Origin: Bin103 sp002238925
Lineage (GTDB): Bacteria; Spirochaetota; Spirochaetia; SZUA-6; Bin103
Direction: 5' to 3'
Length of the DNA: 64,000 nt
NCBI GenBank assembly: GCA_965208065.1
Contig: OZ242313.1
Location: 3,844,001 to 3,908,000 of the forward strand
The notes beneath the pieces are model-generated. The model did not search any database, was not told where the DNA came from, and worked only from the letters and a program-made list of their open reading frames with translations. Below are positions 43,766-52,525 of the stretch, piece by piece. The first letter of the stretch is position 1; the number at the start of each line of letters is the position of its first letter. The position numbers were made by a program, and so were the translations under genes.

Positions 43766-44803
43766 ATGGCACGCATTCCGGTTGCCGTAATCGGCGCCAC
43801 CGGCATGGTGGGACAGCGTATTATCGCCATGCTCGACGGTCATCCCCAGTTCGAACTGCACGAGGTCGCCTCCTCGGCGCGCACGGCGGGCAAACGGTAC
43901 GGCTCCGCCGCCACTTGGCGCGTACCGTCGGCGATGCCGGACGGGGTCGGCGGCCTGCAGCTCAAGGAAGGCGGCAGCCGGCTCGACAGCAGCGTCGTGT
44001 TCTCCGCCATGCCGGCCGGACCGGCCACCGCCATCGAACGCGACTACGCCGCGGACGGCAAGATCGTGGTCAGCAACTCCAGCAGCTACCGCATGGACCT
44101 GCGCGTGCCGCTGGTCATCCCCGAGGTCAACGCCGACCACCTGCACCTGGTGCGCTGCCAGGGCACTCCCGGCGGCATTGTTACCAACTGCAACTGCGCG
44201 GCGATGTTCATGACCATGGCGCTGGCCCCGCTGCACCGCCGCTACGGCATCGAAGCGGTACAGGTCACCACCATGCAGGCCGTATCGGGAGCCGGCTATC
44301 CCGGCGTGGCCAGTCTCGACATCCTCGGCAACGTGTTTCCCCTGCCCAAGGAAGAGGAAAAGATGGAGCGGGAAACCCAGAAGATGCTCGGCACCGTGGC
44401 GGAGGGCGTGGTGACGCCGGCGGCGTTCCCGGTGAGCGCGCAGTGCCAGCGCGTCCCGGTGGAGGATGGTCATACCGAGACCGTGGCGGTACGCCTGACG
44501 GGCAATCCGGACGCCGCCGAAGTGGCGGCGACGCTGCGCGATTTCCGCGGCATGCCGCAGGAACAGGGCCTGCACAGCGCCCCGGCGCGCCCCATTGAGG
44601 TGTTCGAGCAGGACGACCGCCCGCAGCCGCGGCTGGACGCCAACCGGCACGCCGGCATGACGGCGTCGGTGGGCCGCATCCGCGCCTGCCCGGTGCTCAC
44701 GGTAAAGATGCTGGTGCTCGGCCACAACCTGATGCGCGGCGCGGCCGCGGCCGCCATGCTGAACGCGGAGGCGCTGCTGGCCATGGATCTGCTGCCGGCA
44801 TGA
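43766..44803 (+). CDS. asd: Aspartate-semialdehyde dehydrogenase
   Basis: A 345-residue NADP-dependent enzyme. The Rossmann motif is PVAVIGATGMVGQRII, VVFSAMPAGPA follows, and NCNCAAMFM has the catalytic Cys. TTMQAVSGAGYPGV and CQRVPVEDGHTETVAV hold the substrate Arg and the catalytic His. It reduces aspartyl phosphate to the semialdehyde, at the branch to lysine, threonine and methionine. ATG 43766 follows GAGG at nine bases. Start of a tightly packed five-gene operon under the lysine riboswitch. Confidence 0.95.
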   Translation: MARIPVAVIGATGMVGQRIIAMLDGHPQFELHEVASSARTAGKRYGSAATWRVPSAMPDGVGGLQLKEGGSRLDSSVVFSAMPAGPATAIERDYAADGKIVVSNSSSYRMDLRVPLVIPEVNADHLHLVRCQGTPGGIVTNCNCAAMFMTMALAPLHRRYGIEAVQVTTMQAVSGAGYPGVASLDILGNVFPLPKEEEKMERETQKMLGTVAEGVVTPAAFPVSAQCQRVPVEDGHTETVAVRLTGNPDAAEVAATLRDFRGMPQEQGLHSAPARPIEVFEQDDRPQPRLDANRHAGMTASVGRIRACPVLTVKMLVLGHNLMRGAAAAAMLNAEALLAMDLLPA

Positions 44804-46131
44804 CGGTAATGAAGTTCGGAGGCTCGTCGCTGGCCACGGCGGAGCTCCTGGACCACGCCCTCGGAATCGCCGCCGGTGCGCTCGCGGACGGCGTCGTGCT
44901 GGTGGCGTCCGCCATGGGCGGCAGCACCGACCGCCTGCAGCGGGTGGCCAACCTTGCCGGAAGCGGCGACGTGGCGGATGCGGGCCGCGAATGCGAACGC
45001 ATGCAGCGCGAGCATGGCGACACCGCCCGGGAACTCCTGGACGGCGCTCCGCTCGCCGGCGCGCTGGCGCAGCTCGACGCCTTGTTCGACGAGTTGCGGG
45101 TAATCGTGAACGGCATGTCCGCGCTGCGCCAGTGGACCCCGCGCAGCAACGACGCCGTGCTCGGCTTCGGCGAGCGCGCGGTCACCGTGCTGCTGGCGGC
45201 GCGCGCCCGGCAGCGCGGCATCGAGGCGCGCCTGCTCGACAGCCGCGAACTGATCGTGACCGACAATCACTTCATGCAGGCCAACGTACGCCAGCCGGAG
45301 ACCGCCGAGCGGATCCGTGCGCACGGGCGTCCGGGCCGCCGCCAACTGTTGGTGGCGCCGGGTTTCATCGCAGCCACCGAGGATGGCATTCCCACCACCC
45401 TCGGACGCGGCGGCTCCGACTATACCGCGACCCTGTTCGGTGCCGCCCTCGGCGCGGCCGAGGTGGCCATCTGGACCGACGTCACCGGCATCATGACCAG
45501 CGACCCGCGGCTGGTGCCGGAGGCGCGCACGCAACCCAGCATCAGCTACCGCGAGGCGGCCGAGATGGCCTACTTCGGCGCCCGCGTAATTCATCCGGCC
45601 ACCATTCAGCCGGCGGTACGCGAGGGCATACCGGTAACGGTCAAGAACACCCGCCAACCGGCCGCGGCCGGCACCCGCATCGCGGCCGACGGCGCGTCCG
45701 GAGCCAAAGCAATCGCCTACAAGCGCGGTATCACCCTGATCAACGTGAACTCGTCGCGGATGCTGCTGGCGTACGGCTTCCTGCGCCGCATCTTCGAAAT
45801 CTTCGAACATCACCGCACCCCGGTGGACCTGGTTGCCACCTCCGAGGTCTCGGTGTCGATGACTATCGACGACACCGCCCGCCTGGACGCCATTGCTGCC
45901 GATCTCGCCGAGATCGGCGCGGTCAACGTCGATCACGACGCCAGCTTGGTGTCGATCGTCGGCCAGGATCTGTGGGAGCAACCCGGATTCCTGGCTACCG
46001 CGGTCAGCGCGCTCGAGGGGGTGCCGTTGAAGATGATGTGCCTGGGATCTTCCGATATCAATCTTTCGCTGGTGGTGGCCGATGCCGCCACCGAGACCGC
46101 GGTGCGGTCGCTGCACCGCCGCTTTTTTTGA
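44800..46131 (+). CDS. lysC: Aspartate kinase
   Basis: A 443-residue monofunctional aspartokinase. The kinase domain opens with MTVMKFGGSSLATAE (KFGGSS), with GFGERAV, TLGRGGSDYTATLFGAAL and the VTGIMTSDPR motif. Two ACT domains follow (ITLINVNSSRMLLAYGFLRRIF and ASLVSIVGQDL), with the layout of lysine-sensitive aspartokinase III. It phosphorylates aspartate, the first step. ATG overlaps the asd stop (ATGA), so translation is coupled. It is likely feedback-controlled by lysine as well as by the riboswitch. Confidence 0.95.
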   Translation: MTVMKFGGSSLATAELLDHALGIAAGALADGVVLVASAMGGSTDRLQRVANLAGSGDVADAGRECERMQREHGDTARELLDGAPLAGALAQLDALFDELRVIVNGMSALRQWTPRSNDAVLGFGERAVTVLLAARARQRGIEARLLDSRELIVTDNHFMQANVRQPETAERIRAHGRPGRRQLLVAPGFIAATEDGIPTTLGRGGSDYTATLFGAALGAAEVAIWTDVTGIMTSDPRLVPEARTQPSISYREAAEMAYFGARVIHPATIQPAVREGIPVTVKNTRQPAAAGTRIAADGASGAKAIAYKRGITLINVNSSRMLLAYGFLRRIFEIFEHHRTPVDLVATSEVSVSMTIDDTARLDAIAADLAEIGAVNVDHDASLVSIVGQDLWEQPGFLATAVSALEGVPLKMMCLGSSDINLSLVVADAATETAVRSLHRRFF

Positions 46132-46140
46132 GGGCTGATC

Positions 46141-47403
46141 ATGCTGAACCTGGGCGGCGTTTCCGCCGCATCGCTGGCCGACCGCTACGATACTCCACTG
46201 TACGTTTACGAGGCAGCGCGCATCCGCGCCGCGTACGCCACCCTGAAACGCGCCTTCGACGTCGACGACCTGCGCATCCACTTCGCCACCAAGGCGAATT
46301 CCAACCCCTGGATCCTGCGCATCCTGGCGCAGGAGGGCGCGTGGGCGGACGTCGTGTCGCCGGGAGAGATCGTCATGGCGCGCACCGCCGGGTTTCCCGC
46401 GCGGCGCTTGCTGTACAATGGCAACTCCGCCTCCGACGGCGAAATGCGCGCGGCGGTGGAGCACGGCGTGCGCATCAACGTGGAGTCGATGTCGCAACTC
46501 CGCCGCCTCGGGGCGCTGGCGCCGGGGGTGGCGGTCAGCATCCGCTTCAACATCTACGTCGGCGGCGGCCACCACTCGCACGTGATCACCGGCGGGCCGG
46601 AGAGCAAGTTCGGTATTGACTGGGAACAGGCCGACGAGGCGCGGGCGCTGGCCGCGCAGGGGCGCCTGCGCGTCGCCGGGGTGCACTGCCACATCGGCTC
46701 CGGCGTGCTGCAGGCGGAACGGTTCGTGGCGGCGGTGACCAATCTGCTCACCGTAGCGCAACGCTTCCCTGACCTGGAGCAGGTCAACTTCGGCGGCGGC
46801 ATCGGCATTCCTTACCGGCGCGGCGACCAGGAGCTGGCCGTGGACCGCCTCGGCGCACTGCTGACCGGGGAGTACGAGCGCTTCTGCGCCTCCTACGGCG
46901 CCCGCCCCGCCCTGTGCCTGGAGCCTGGGCGGTTCCTGGTGGCGCGCTCCGGCACCCTGCTGTGCCGGGTCACGGCGGTCAACCAGGCGCGCAAGTACCT
47001 GTTTGCCGGCACCGACAGCGGCTTCAACCACCTGGTACGGCCGGCCATGTACGGCTCCTACCATCACATTGAGGCGGTCGAGCCGCGCGCCGGCGAGCCG
47101 CGTGATACGGTGCTGACCGGCAACATCTGCGAGTCGGGAGATGTGTTCACACGCGACGAAGAGGGTATCGTGCCGCGTGCGCTGCCGCCGCTCGAGGAGG
47201 GCGACCTGGTAGCGATCCGGGACGCCGGCGCGTACGGGTTCGCCATGGCCTCGCGCTACAACTCGTTCCCGCTGCCGGCCGAAGTGCTGGTGGAGGATGG
47301 CGCCGACACCCTGATCCGGCGCCGCGACACGCTGCCGCAACTGCTGGAGAACATTCCGGCCCTGCCGGAAGGCGAAGGGCCGGAGGGAGAAGGAGCGAGG
47401 TGA
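46141..47403 (+). CDS. lysA: Diaminopimelate decarboxylase
   Basis: A 420-residue PLP enzyme of fold III. RIHFATKANSNPWILR holds the PLP lysine. GGGHHSHVITGGPESKFG, GVHCHIGSGV and VNFGGGIGIPY follow, then EPGRFLVARSG and the Cys-containing GNICESGDVF, with DAGAYGFAMASRYNS at the end. It makes lysine from meso-diaminopimelate, the last step. It follows lysC by nine bases and overlaps the dapF start. Confidence 0.94.
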   Translation: MLNLGGVSAASLADRYDTPLYVYEAARIRAAYATLKRAFDVDDLRIHFATKANSNPWILRILAQEGAWADVVSPGEIVMARTAGFPARRLLYNGNSASDGEMRAAVEHGVRINVESMSQLRRLGALAPGVAVSIRFNIYVGGGHHSHVITGGPESKFGIDWEQADEARALAAQGRLRVAGVHCHIGSGVLQAERFVAAVTNLLTVAQRFPDLEQVNFGGGIGIPYRRGDQELAVDRLGALLTGEYERFCASYGARPALCLEPGRFLVARSGTLLCRVTAVNQARKYLFAGTDSGFNHLVRPAMYGSYHHIEAVEPRAGEPRDTVLTGNICESGDVFTRDEEGIVPRALPPLEEGDLVAIRDAGAYGFAMASRYNSFPLPAEVLVEDGADTLIRRRDTLPQLLENIPALPEGEGPEGEGAR

Positions 47404-48266
47404 TGCAGATACCATTCGTCAAGATGCACGGCCTCGGCAACGACTACGTCTACCTGGACCGCGCGGCCGCCACCGGCGGGCGCGCCGCACCGGCCGTGGC
47501 CGAGTCGCGGCTTCCGGCGCTGGCGGAGGCGATCGCCGACCGCCACTTCGGGGTCGGCGGCGACGGGCTGGTGCTGATTCTGCCCGGCGACAGCGCGCCG
47601 TTGCGCATGCGCATGTTCAACGCCGACGGCTCCGAGGCGGAGATGTGCGGCAACGCGATCCGCTGCGTGGCGCGCTACGCGCACGACACCGGCCTGGTGC
47701 GGAGCCCCCGGTTCAGCATCGAAACCATGCGCCGCGCGGTGGCGATGGAAATGCTCGACGACGGCCGGGTGTGCGCCGACATGGGCGCCCCGATGACCCT
47801 CGACAACGGCGCCGAGCTCACGGCCGCGCCGTTGCGCCCGGAAACGCTGACCATCGACGGTGTCGAGCACGAATTCACCCCGGTGAGCATGGGCAACCCG
47901 CACGCGGTCGTGTTCGTGGACCATCTCGACTTCGACCTGGCGGCGGTCGGCACCCGCTGGGAACATCATCCGCGCTTCCCGCAGCGCACCAACACCGAGT
48001 TCGTGGTGCCGCTGGCCCGCGACCGGCTGCGCATGCGGGTGTGGGAACGCGGCAGCGGCGAGACCTTGGCGTGCGGCACCGGGGCATGTGCCGCGGCCGT
48101 GGCTGCCGTGGTCACCGGGCGCGCCGACCGGCGCGTGACACTGCACCTGCGCGGCGGCGACCTGGAGATCCACTGGTCGCCGGACGACAATCACGTATAC
48201 ATGACCGGGTCCGCCTCGTACGTATTCGACGGCACGTTCACCTGGCAAACGACGGAGCAATCATGA
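47403..48266 (+). CDS. dapF: Diaminopimelate epimerase
   Basis: A 287-residue enzyme with both active-site cysteines: EAEMCGNAIRCVARYAHD and LACGTGACAAAVAAV. It opens with VKMHGLGNDYVYLD, the family's substrate loop, and has GVGGDGLVLI and MGNPHAVVFVD. It interconverts LL- and meso-diaminopimelate. ATG 47403 shares one base with the lysA stop; GTG 47400 is one codon earlier. Confidence 0.95.
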   Translation: MQIPFVKMHGLGNDYVYLDRAAATGGRAAPAVAESRLPALAEAIADRHFGVGGDGLVLILPGDSAPLRMRMFNADGSEAEMCGNAIRCVARYAHDTGLVRSPRFSIETMRRAVAMEMLDDGRVCADMGAPMTLDNGAELTAAPLRPETLTIDGVEHEFTPVSMGNPHAVVFVDHLDFDLAAVGTRWEHHPRFPQRTNTEFVVPLARDRLRMRVWERGSGETLACGTGACAAAVAAVVTGRADRRVTLHLRGGDLEIHWSPDDNHVYMTGSASYVFDGTFTWQTTEQS

Positions 48267-49450
48267 GCGGCACCACAAACTGGGCCAGCCGGCGCCTCGC
48301 CGGCCTGGGCAGCTACGCCTTCGCCGAGGTCGACCAGGAGGTCGCGAAGCTGCGCGCGCGCGGCATCGAACCGATCGACTTCGGGGTCGGCGATCCGACC
48401 GTCCCGACACCGGAGATCGTACGCCGCGCCACCGCGCGCGGGGTCGAACAGCGGCAGCGTGCCGGCTACCCCAGCTATATCGGCGAGGCGGCGTTCCGGA
48501 CGGCGGTGGCCGACTGGACCGGCAGACGTTTCGGCGTCGCTCTCGACCCGGAGAGCGAAGTCTCGGCCACGGTCGGCGCCAAGGAAGCGGTGTTCAACTT
48601 CCACGAGGCGGTCGTGGATCCGGGCGACGTGGTGCTGTGCCCCTCGCCCGGCTACCCGCCCTACAGCCGCGGCACGCTGTTTGCCGAGGGCGATCCGTAC
48701 CACCTGCCGCTGACCGCGGAGCGCGACTTCCTGGTCGACCTGGGCGCCATTCCGAGCGATGTCGCGCGCCGTGCGAAGGTGCTGTGGATCAACTACCCCA
48801 ATTCTCCTTCCGGCGCCGTCGCGCCGCGGTCGTTCCTGCAGGAGGTGCTGGAGTTCGCCGCCTCCCACGACCTGATCGTGGCCTCCGACGAGGCGTACTC
48901 GGAGATCTACTTCGGCGAACCGCCCCTGTCGATGCTGAACGTCGGCAAGCAGCGGGTGCTGGCGTTCAACTCGCTGTCCAAGCGATCCGCAATGACCACC
49001 TACCGGATCGGCTGGGTGGCCGGCGATCCGGACCTGGTGGCCCTGTTCCGGCAGGTCAAGACCAACATCGACTCCGGTACGCCGACGTTCATTCAGGACG
49101 GCGCCGTCGCGGCGCTTGGCGACGAGAGCCACGTGCGCGACTTTCGCGAGCAGTACCGGATCAAGCGCGACCTGCTGTGTGCGGCGCTGGTCGAGGCCGG
49201 GCTGCCCGATTGCCGGCCGGCGGCGTCGCTGTATGTATGGCAGCGCGTCCCCGAGCACCTGACCTCGGTGCAGTTCGCCACCGCCCTGCTGGACCCGGCG
49301 ATCGCCATTGTGACCACGCCGGGTGCGTGGATTTCGGACGCCAACCCCGGCGAGCCCAACCCGGGCGAGGGGTACGTTCGCTTTGCCCTGGTGCCCTCGG
49401 TGGAGCAGACGCAGCGCGCGGCGGACCTGTTGCGCAAGGCGGCGTTCTAG
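48263..49450 (+). CDS. Class I aminotransferase, probably LL-diaminopimelate aminotransferase
   Basis: A 395-residue fold-type I PLP enzyme. IDFGVGDPTVPTPEIV leads; YPSYIGEAAFRTAVADW, VGAKEAVFNFHEAVV and NYPNSPSGAVA follow. VASDEAYSEIYF has the PLP Asp/Tyr pair, and FNSLSKRSAMTTYRIGW the Schiff-base lysine. Context in a riboswitch-controlled operon with dapF and lysA points to the aminotransferase that makes LL-diaminopimelate in one step. A DapC-type enzyme acting on succinylated substrate is the alternative; no dapD or dapE is here. ATG overlaps the dapF stop by four bases. Confidence 0.82.
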   Translation: MSGTTNWASRRLAGLGSYAFAEVDQEVAKLRARGIEPIDFGVGDPTVPTPEIVRRATARGVEQRQRAGYPSYIGEAAFRTAVADWTGRRFGVALDPESEVSATVGAKEAVFNFHEAVVDPGDVVLCPSPGYPPYSRGTLFAEGDPYHLPLTAERDFLVDLGAIPSDVARRAKVLWINYPNSPSGAVAPRSFLQEVLEFAASHDLIVASDEAYSEIYFGEPPLSMLNVGKQRVLAFNSLSKRSAMTTYRIGWVAGDPDLVALFRQVKTNIDSGTPTFIQDGAVAALGDESHVRDFREQYRIKRDLLCAALVEAGLPDCRPAASLYVWQRVPEHLTSVQFATALLDPAIAIVTTPGAWISDANPGEPNPGEGYVRFALVPSVEQTQRAADLLRKAAF

Positions 49451-49500
49451 CAGCCGCGCGAACTTGCCGCCGGAGGGTCTCTGCTTCTAGACTATGGAGC

Positions 49501-49947
49501 GTGGATCGCTTCTTCGACCGTCTTGGCGACATGCTGCGCACGGTGCTCGGCGGGGACGGCCCCGGGACAGAGACCGGCGGCCCGCGGCGGCGGCGGCCGC
49601 TGCACACCGACGACCCCGACCTGGCGGCCGCCTGGGACGAGTTGGAGAGCTTTCTCGACTCCGACCAGGAACCCGCGGAGCCGGCGCGCGGTGGGGCATC
49701 GTCCGCGTCCGGCGCATCCGGCGGTGCGCATCCGCGCGAGCCGCTGCGCGCCGACTACGCCACGCTCGGGGTCGCGTTCGACGCGCCGATGAGCGAGGTA
49801 AAGCGCGCCTACAAGCGGCTGATGCGCGCCCACCATCCCGATCGTTTCACCCACGACCCCGCCCGCCAGGCCGCCGCTACGCGCAAGGCGGCGCGCATCA
49901 ACTCTGCCTTTGCCCGCATTGAGCGCGATGCCCGCGCGACTAGGTGA
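49501..49947 (+). CDS. J-domain protein
   Basis: A 148-residue protein. The first 80 residues are low-complexity and charged. Residues 84-143 are a J domain, DYATLGVAFDAPMSEVKRAYKRLMRAHHPDRF, with the HPD tripeptide that stimulates DnaK. The J domain is C-terminal, unlike DnaJ. The GTG start at 49501 is the only suitable one. It lies 50 bases after the lysine operon and could be read from it. It probably recruits DnaK to a specific client. Confidence 0.82.
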   Translation: MDRFFDRLGDMLRTVLGGDGPGTETGGPRRRRPLHTDDPDLAAAWDELESFLDSDQEPAEPARGGASSASGASGGAHPREPLRADYATLGVAFDAPMSEVKRAYKRLMRAHHPDRFTHDPARQAAATRKAARINSAFARIERDARATR

Positions 49948-49983
49948 CGGCCCGTTCAATCTCGGGCTAAACTGGCAATCGCA

Positions 49984-51135
49984 ATGATGACGGGTGACGC
50001 CAGCCAAAACGCCGTGCTGTGGGCGGTACTGGCCGCGGTTGTGGTCGTCGCCTGGCTGGCCAACGGCCTGCTCACTCCACTGGTAACCCGCCTCGCCCAC
50101 CGCTACAAGTGGTATGACATTCCCGACTCGCGGAAGCTGCATACCGGCCTCATTCCGCGCATCGGCGGGCTCGCCATGTTTGTCTCGATGGCGCTGGCAA
50201 CCGTGCTCGGATTTGCCGTGCTCACCCTCATGGACCGGCTGGCCCTGACGCCGGCCGGGCCGCTGGCGGCAGCCGCCGTGGGCGTGGCGATGATCTTCGG
50301 CGTCGGGCTGTACGACGACTTCGTACCGTTGCGGGCGCGTACCAAGCTGTTCCTGCAGATGATCGCCGCCACCATCGTTGCCGCCAGCGGGATGCGTGTC
50401 GACAGCATCGCCATACCACTGCTCGGCGACCTCCATCTCGGCGGCATGGCCGTTCCCCTGACCGTGTTCTGGATCGTGGGAATGACCAACTCCGTGAACC
50501 TGATCGACGGCATCGACGGTCTGGCCGGGGGCATCTCGGCGATCGCCGCCGCCGGCATGGCGATCATCGCGTTGCTGCAGGGGCAGTTGCTTACCGCCCT
50601 GGTGGCGCTGGCACTGTGCGGCGCCCTGGGCGGGTTCCTGATCTACAACTTGCCGCCGGCGTCGATCTTCATGGGCGACTCGGGCAGCCATCTGCTCGGC
50701 TTTGCTCTGGCCATTCTGCCGTTTCTCGACATTGGCGGCGCCGCCACTTTGGGCACGCTGGTGGTACCGGCGACCCTGGTGCTGATACCGATCGTGGACT
50801 GCGGGGCCGCCACCCTGCGCCGTCTCCGGCAGCGCCGCTCGGTCGGCTCGGCCGACACCGAACACATTCACTACGTCCTGCGCGCCCTCGGCATGTCGGA
50901 CCGCAAGATCCTGGTTGCCGTGTACTCGGTATGCGGCTACCTGGCCGTGGTGGCGGTCACCTCCACCGTGCTGGTGCGCGGCGCAGCCGTCTACCTGTTC
51001 ATGTTCATGGTGTCCTGGGCCGGCGTGCTGCTGGCCTACGGCATCCTGGTAACGCTGCACGCGCACCGCAAGCAGCGCCGCGGCGACAGCGGCTTCCAGA
51101 GCGACGCCGGCAGCGGCGGCCCGCGTCAGGCGTAG
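49984..51135 (+). CDS. MraY/WecA-family glycosyl-1-phosphate transferase
   Basis: A 383-residue membrane protein with about eleven helices. Catalytic loops are IFGVGLYDDFVPLRARTKL (DDxx), NSVNLIDGIDGLAGG (NxxxxDGxDGLA), FMGDSGSHLLGF and DTEHIHYVLRALGMSDRKI (HIH motif of WecA-like enzymes, against the different MraY loop). It attaches a sugar phosphate to undecaprenyl phosphate, starting a cell-surface polysaccharide. The TagO/WecA branch is more likely than MraY from loop 5. It is not in a polysaccharide cluster. Confidence 0.88.
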   Translation: MMTGDASQNAVLWAVLAAVVVVAWLANGLLTPLVTRLAHRYKWYDIPDSRKLHTGLIPRIGGLAMFVSMALATVLGFAVLTLMDRLALTPAGPLAAAAVGVAMIFGVGLYDDFVPLRARTKLFLQMIAATIVAASGMRVDSIAIPLLGDLHLGGMAVPLTVFWIVGMTNSVNLIDGIDGLAGGISAIAAAGMAIIALLQGQLLTALVALALCGALGGFLIYNLPPASIFMGDSGSHLLGFALAILPFLDIGGAATLGTLVVPATLVLIPIVDCGAATLRRLRQRRSVGSADTEHIHYVLRALGMSDRKILVAVYSVCGYLAVVAVTSTVLVRGAAVYLFMFMVSWAGVLLAYGILVTLHAHRKQRRGDSGFQSDAGSGGPRQA

Positions 51136-51166
51136 CCGCGCGCCGTGCGCCGCCGGCGGCTCGCCA

Positions 51167-52525
51167 TCAATCCTCCAACTGGTACTCGCGCATCTTGCGG
51201 TGCAGGGTCTTGCGGCTGATGCCGAGAATCCCCGCCGTGCGCGACTTGTTGCCGTGCTGGTGGATGAGGGTGGCGCGGATCAGTTCGCGCTCGCCGTGGT
51301 CAAGCGTCGACCCGAGCGGAATCCTCACCGCCGGGGCGTCCTGGGCATGGCGCACCGCGGGCGGCAGGTCATGCAGCTCGATGGTGGAGCCGCGCGCCAT
51401 CACCACCGCGCTCTCGATGCTGTTCTGCAGCTCGCGGACGTTGCCGGGCCACGAGTAGCGGCGCAGCGCGCTGTGCGCGGTCGGCTTGAATCCGACCAGC
51501 TGCTTGCCGTTTTCCTCGGCAAACTCTTTGAGAAATCCGGCTGCGAGCAGCGAGATATCGGCCAGCCGCTCGCGCAGCGGCGGCACGTCGATATGCACGA
51601 CGTTGAGCCGGTAGTACAAATCCTCGCGGAACGTTCCCTGCTCGATCGCCTCCAGGAGGTCGCGGTTGGTGGCCGCCACCACGCGCACGTCGGCGATGAT
51701 GGTTTCCTCTCCACCGACCCGCTCGAATGCCCGCTCCTGCAGAATGCGCAACAGCTTGATCTGGATATTCTGGCTGATCTCGCCGATTTCGTCCAGGAAA
51801 ATGGTGCCGCCGTCGGCCAGCTCGAAGCGTCCGCGGCGCCGCGACACCGCGCCCGTGAACGCACCGCGCTCGTGCCCGAACAGCTCGCTCTCCAACAGCG
51901 TTTCGGTGAGGGCGGCACAATGCACCTTGACGAACTTCGCGGCGCGCCGCGGCGACAGGGAGTGAATGGCATCGGCCACCAGCTCCTTGCCGACGCCGCT
52001 CTCGCCGGTAATCAGCACCGAGGCGCGGCTTGGCGCCACCTGTTCCACCACTTCCCACGCCCGCTTCATTGCCGGGCTGGCGGTGACCAGTTGATGGGCG
52101 GTGCTGCGGCGCTCCAGCTCCCGCTGCAGGGTCAAGTTCTCCAGCATCAGCTGGCGGCGGGAGAGCGCCCGCTTTACGAGCAGTTCGAGCCGGTCCAGGT
52201 TGACCGGCTTGGTAAGGAAGTCGTACGCACCGGCGTGCATGGCCGTGACCGCGCTCTCAATGGTGCCGTGCCCGGTCAGAATGATCACCGGGATCGCCGG
52301 ATACGCGGACACCACGCGGCGCAGTAACTGCTCGCCGGAGAGGCCCGGCATGCGCAGATCGCTAATCACCAGATCCACGGCGTCGCGTTCCAGTACGCGC
52401 ACGGCCTCGCTGCCGGTGTCCGCCATCAGGGTGTGGTAGCCGGCCAGCGCGAGTGCCTTGCTCAAGCCCTCCCGGATGTTCTTTTCGTCGTCGACGATCA
52501 AGATCGTCATCCGGTCCACGCTCAT
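51167..52525 (-). CDS. NtrC-family sigma-54 response regulator (Rrp2-like)
   Basis: A 452-residue activator with the receiver domain ILIVDDEKNIREG and phosphoacceptor Asp56 (VISDLRMPG). The AAA+ domain has Walker A GESGVGKE (174-181), the sigma-54 contact loop GAFTGA (221-226), Walker B GGTIFLDEIGE and the Arg-finger region. A Fis-type helix-turn-helix closes it (KSRTAGILGISRKTLHRKMREY). It activates sigma-54 promoters such as the one at 39387. It overlaps the kinase gene start by four bases. The neighbour order matches Borrelia rrp2 as I recall it. Confidence 0.93.
   Translation of the reverse strand: MSVDRMTILIVDDEKNIREGLSKALALAGYHTLMADTGSEAVRVLERDAVDLVISDLRMPGLSGEQLLRRVVSAYPAIPVIILTGHGTIESAVTAMHAGAYDFLTKPVNLDRLELLVKRALSRRQLMLENLTLQRELERRSTAHQLVTASPAMKRAWEVVEQVAPSRASVLITGESGVGKELVADAIHSLSPRRAAKFVKVHCAALTETLLESELFGHERGAFTGAVSRRRGRFELADGGTIFLDEIGEISQNIQIKLLRILQERAFERVGGEETIIADVRVVAATNRDLLEAIEQGTFREDLYYRLNVVHIDVPPLRERLADISLLAAGFLKEFAEENGKQLVGFKPTAHSALRRYSWPGNVRELQNSIESAVVMARGSTIELHDLPPAVRHAQDAPAVRIPLGSTLDHGERELIRATLIHQHGNKSRTAGILGISRKTLHRKMREYQLED

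Noticed and set aside
44470..47415. A 981-codon open frame on the minus strand opposite lysC and lysA
   Set aside because: It is the antisense of three well-identified genes and has no recognisable domain; long open antisense frames are expected at this GC content.
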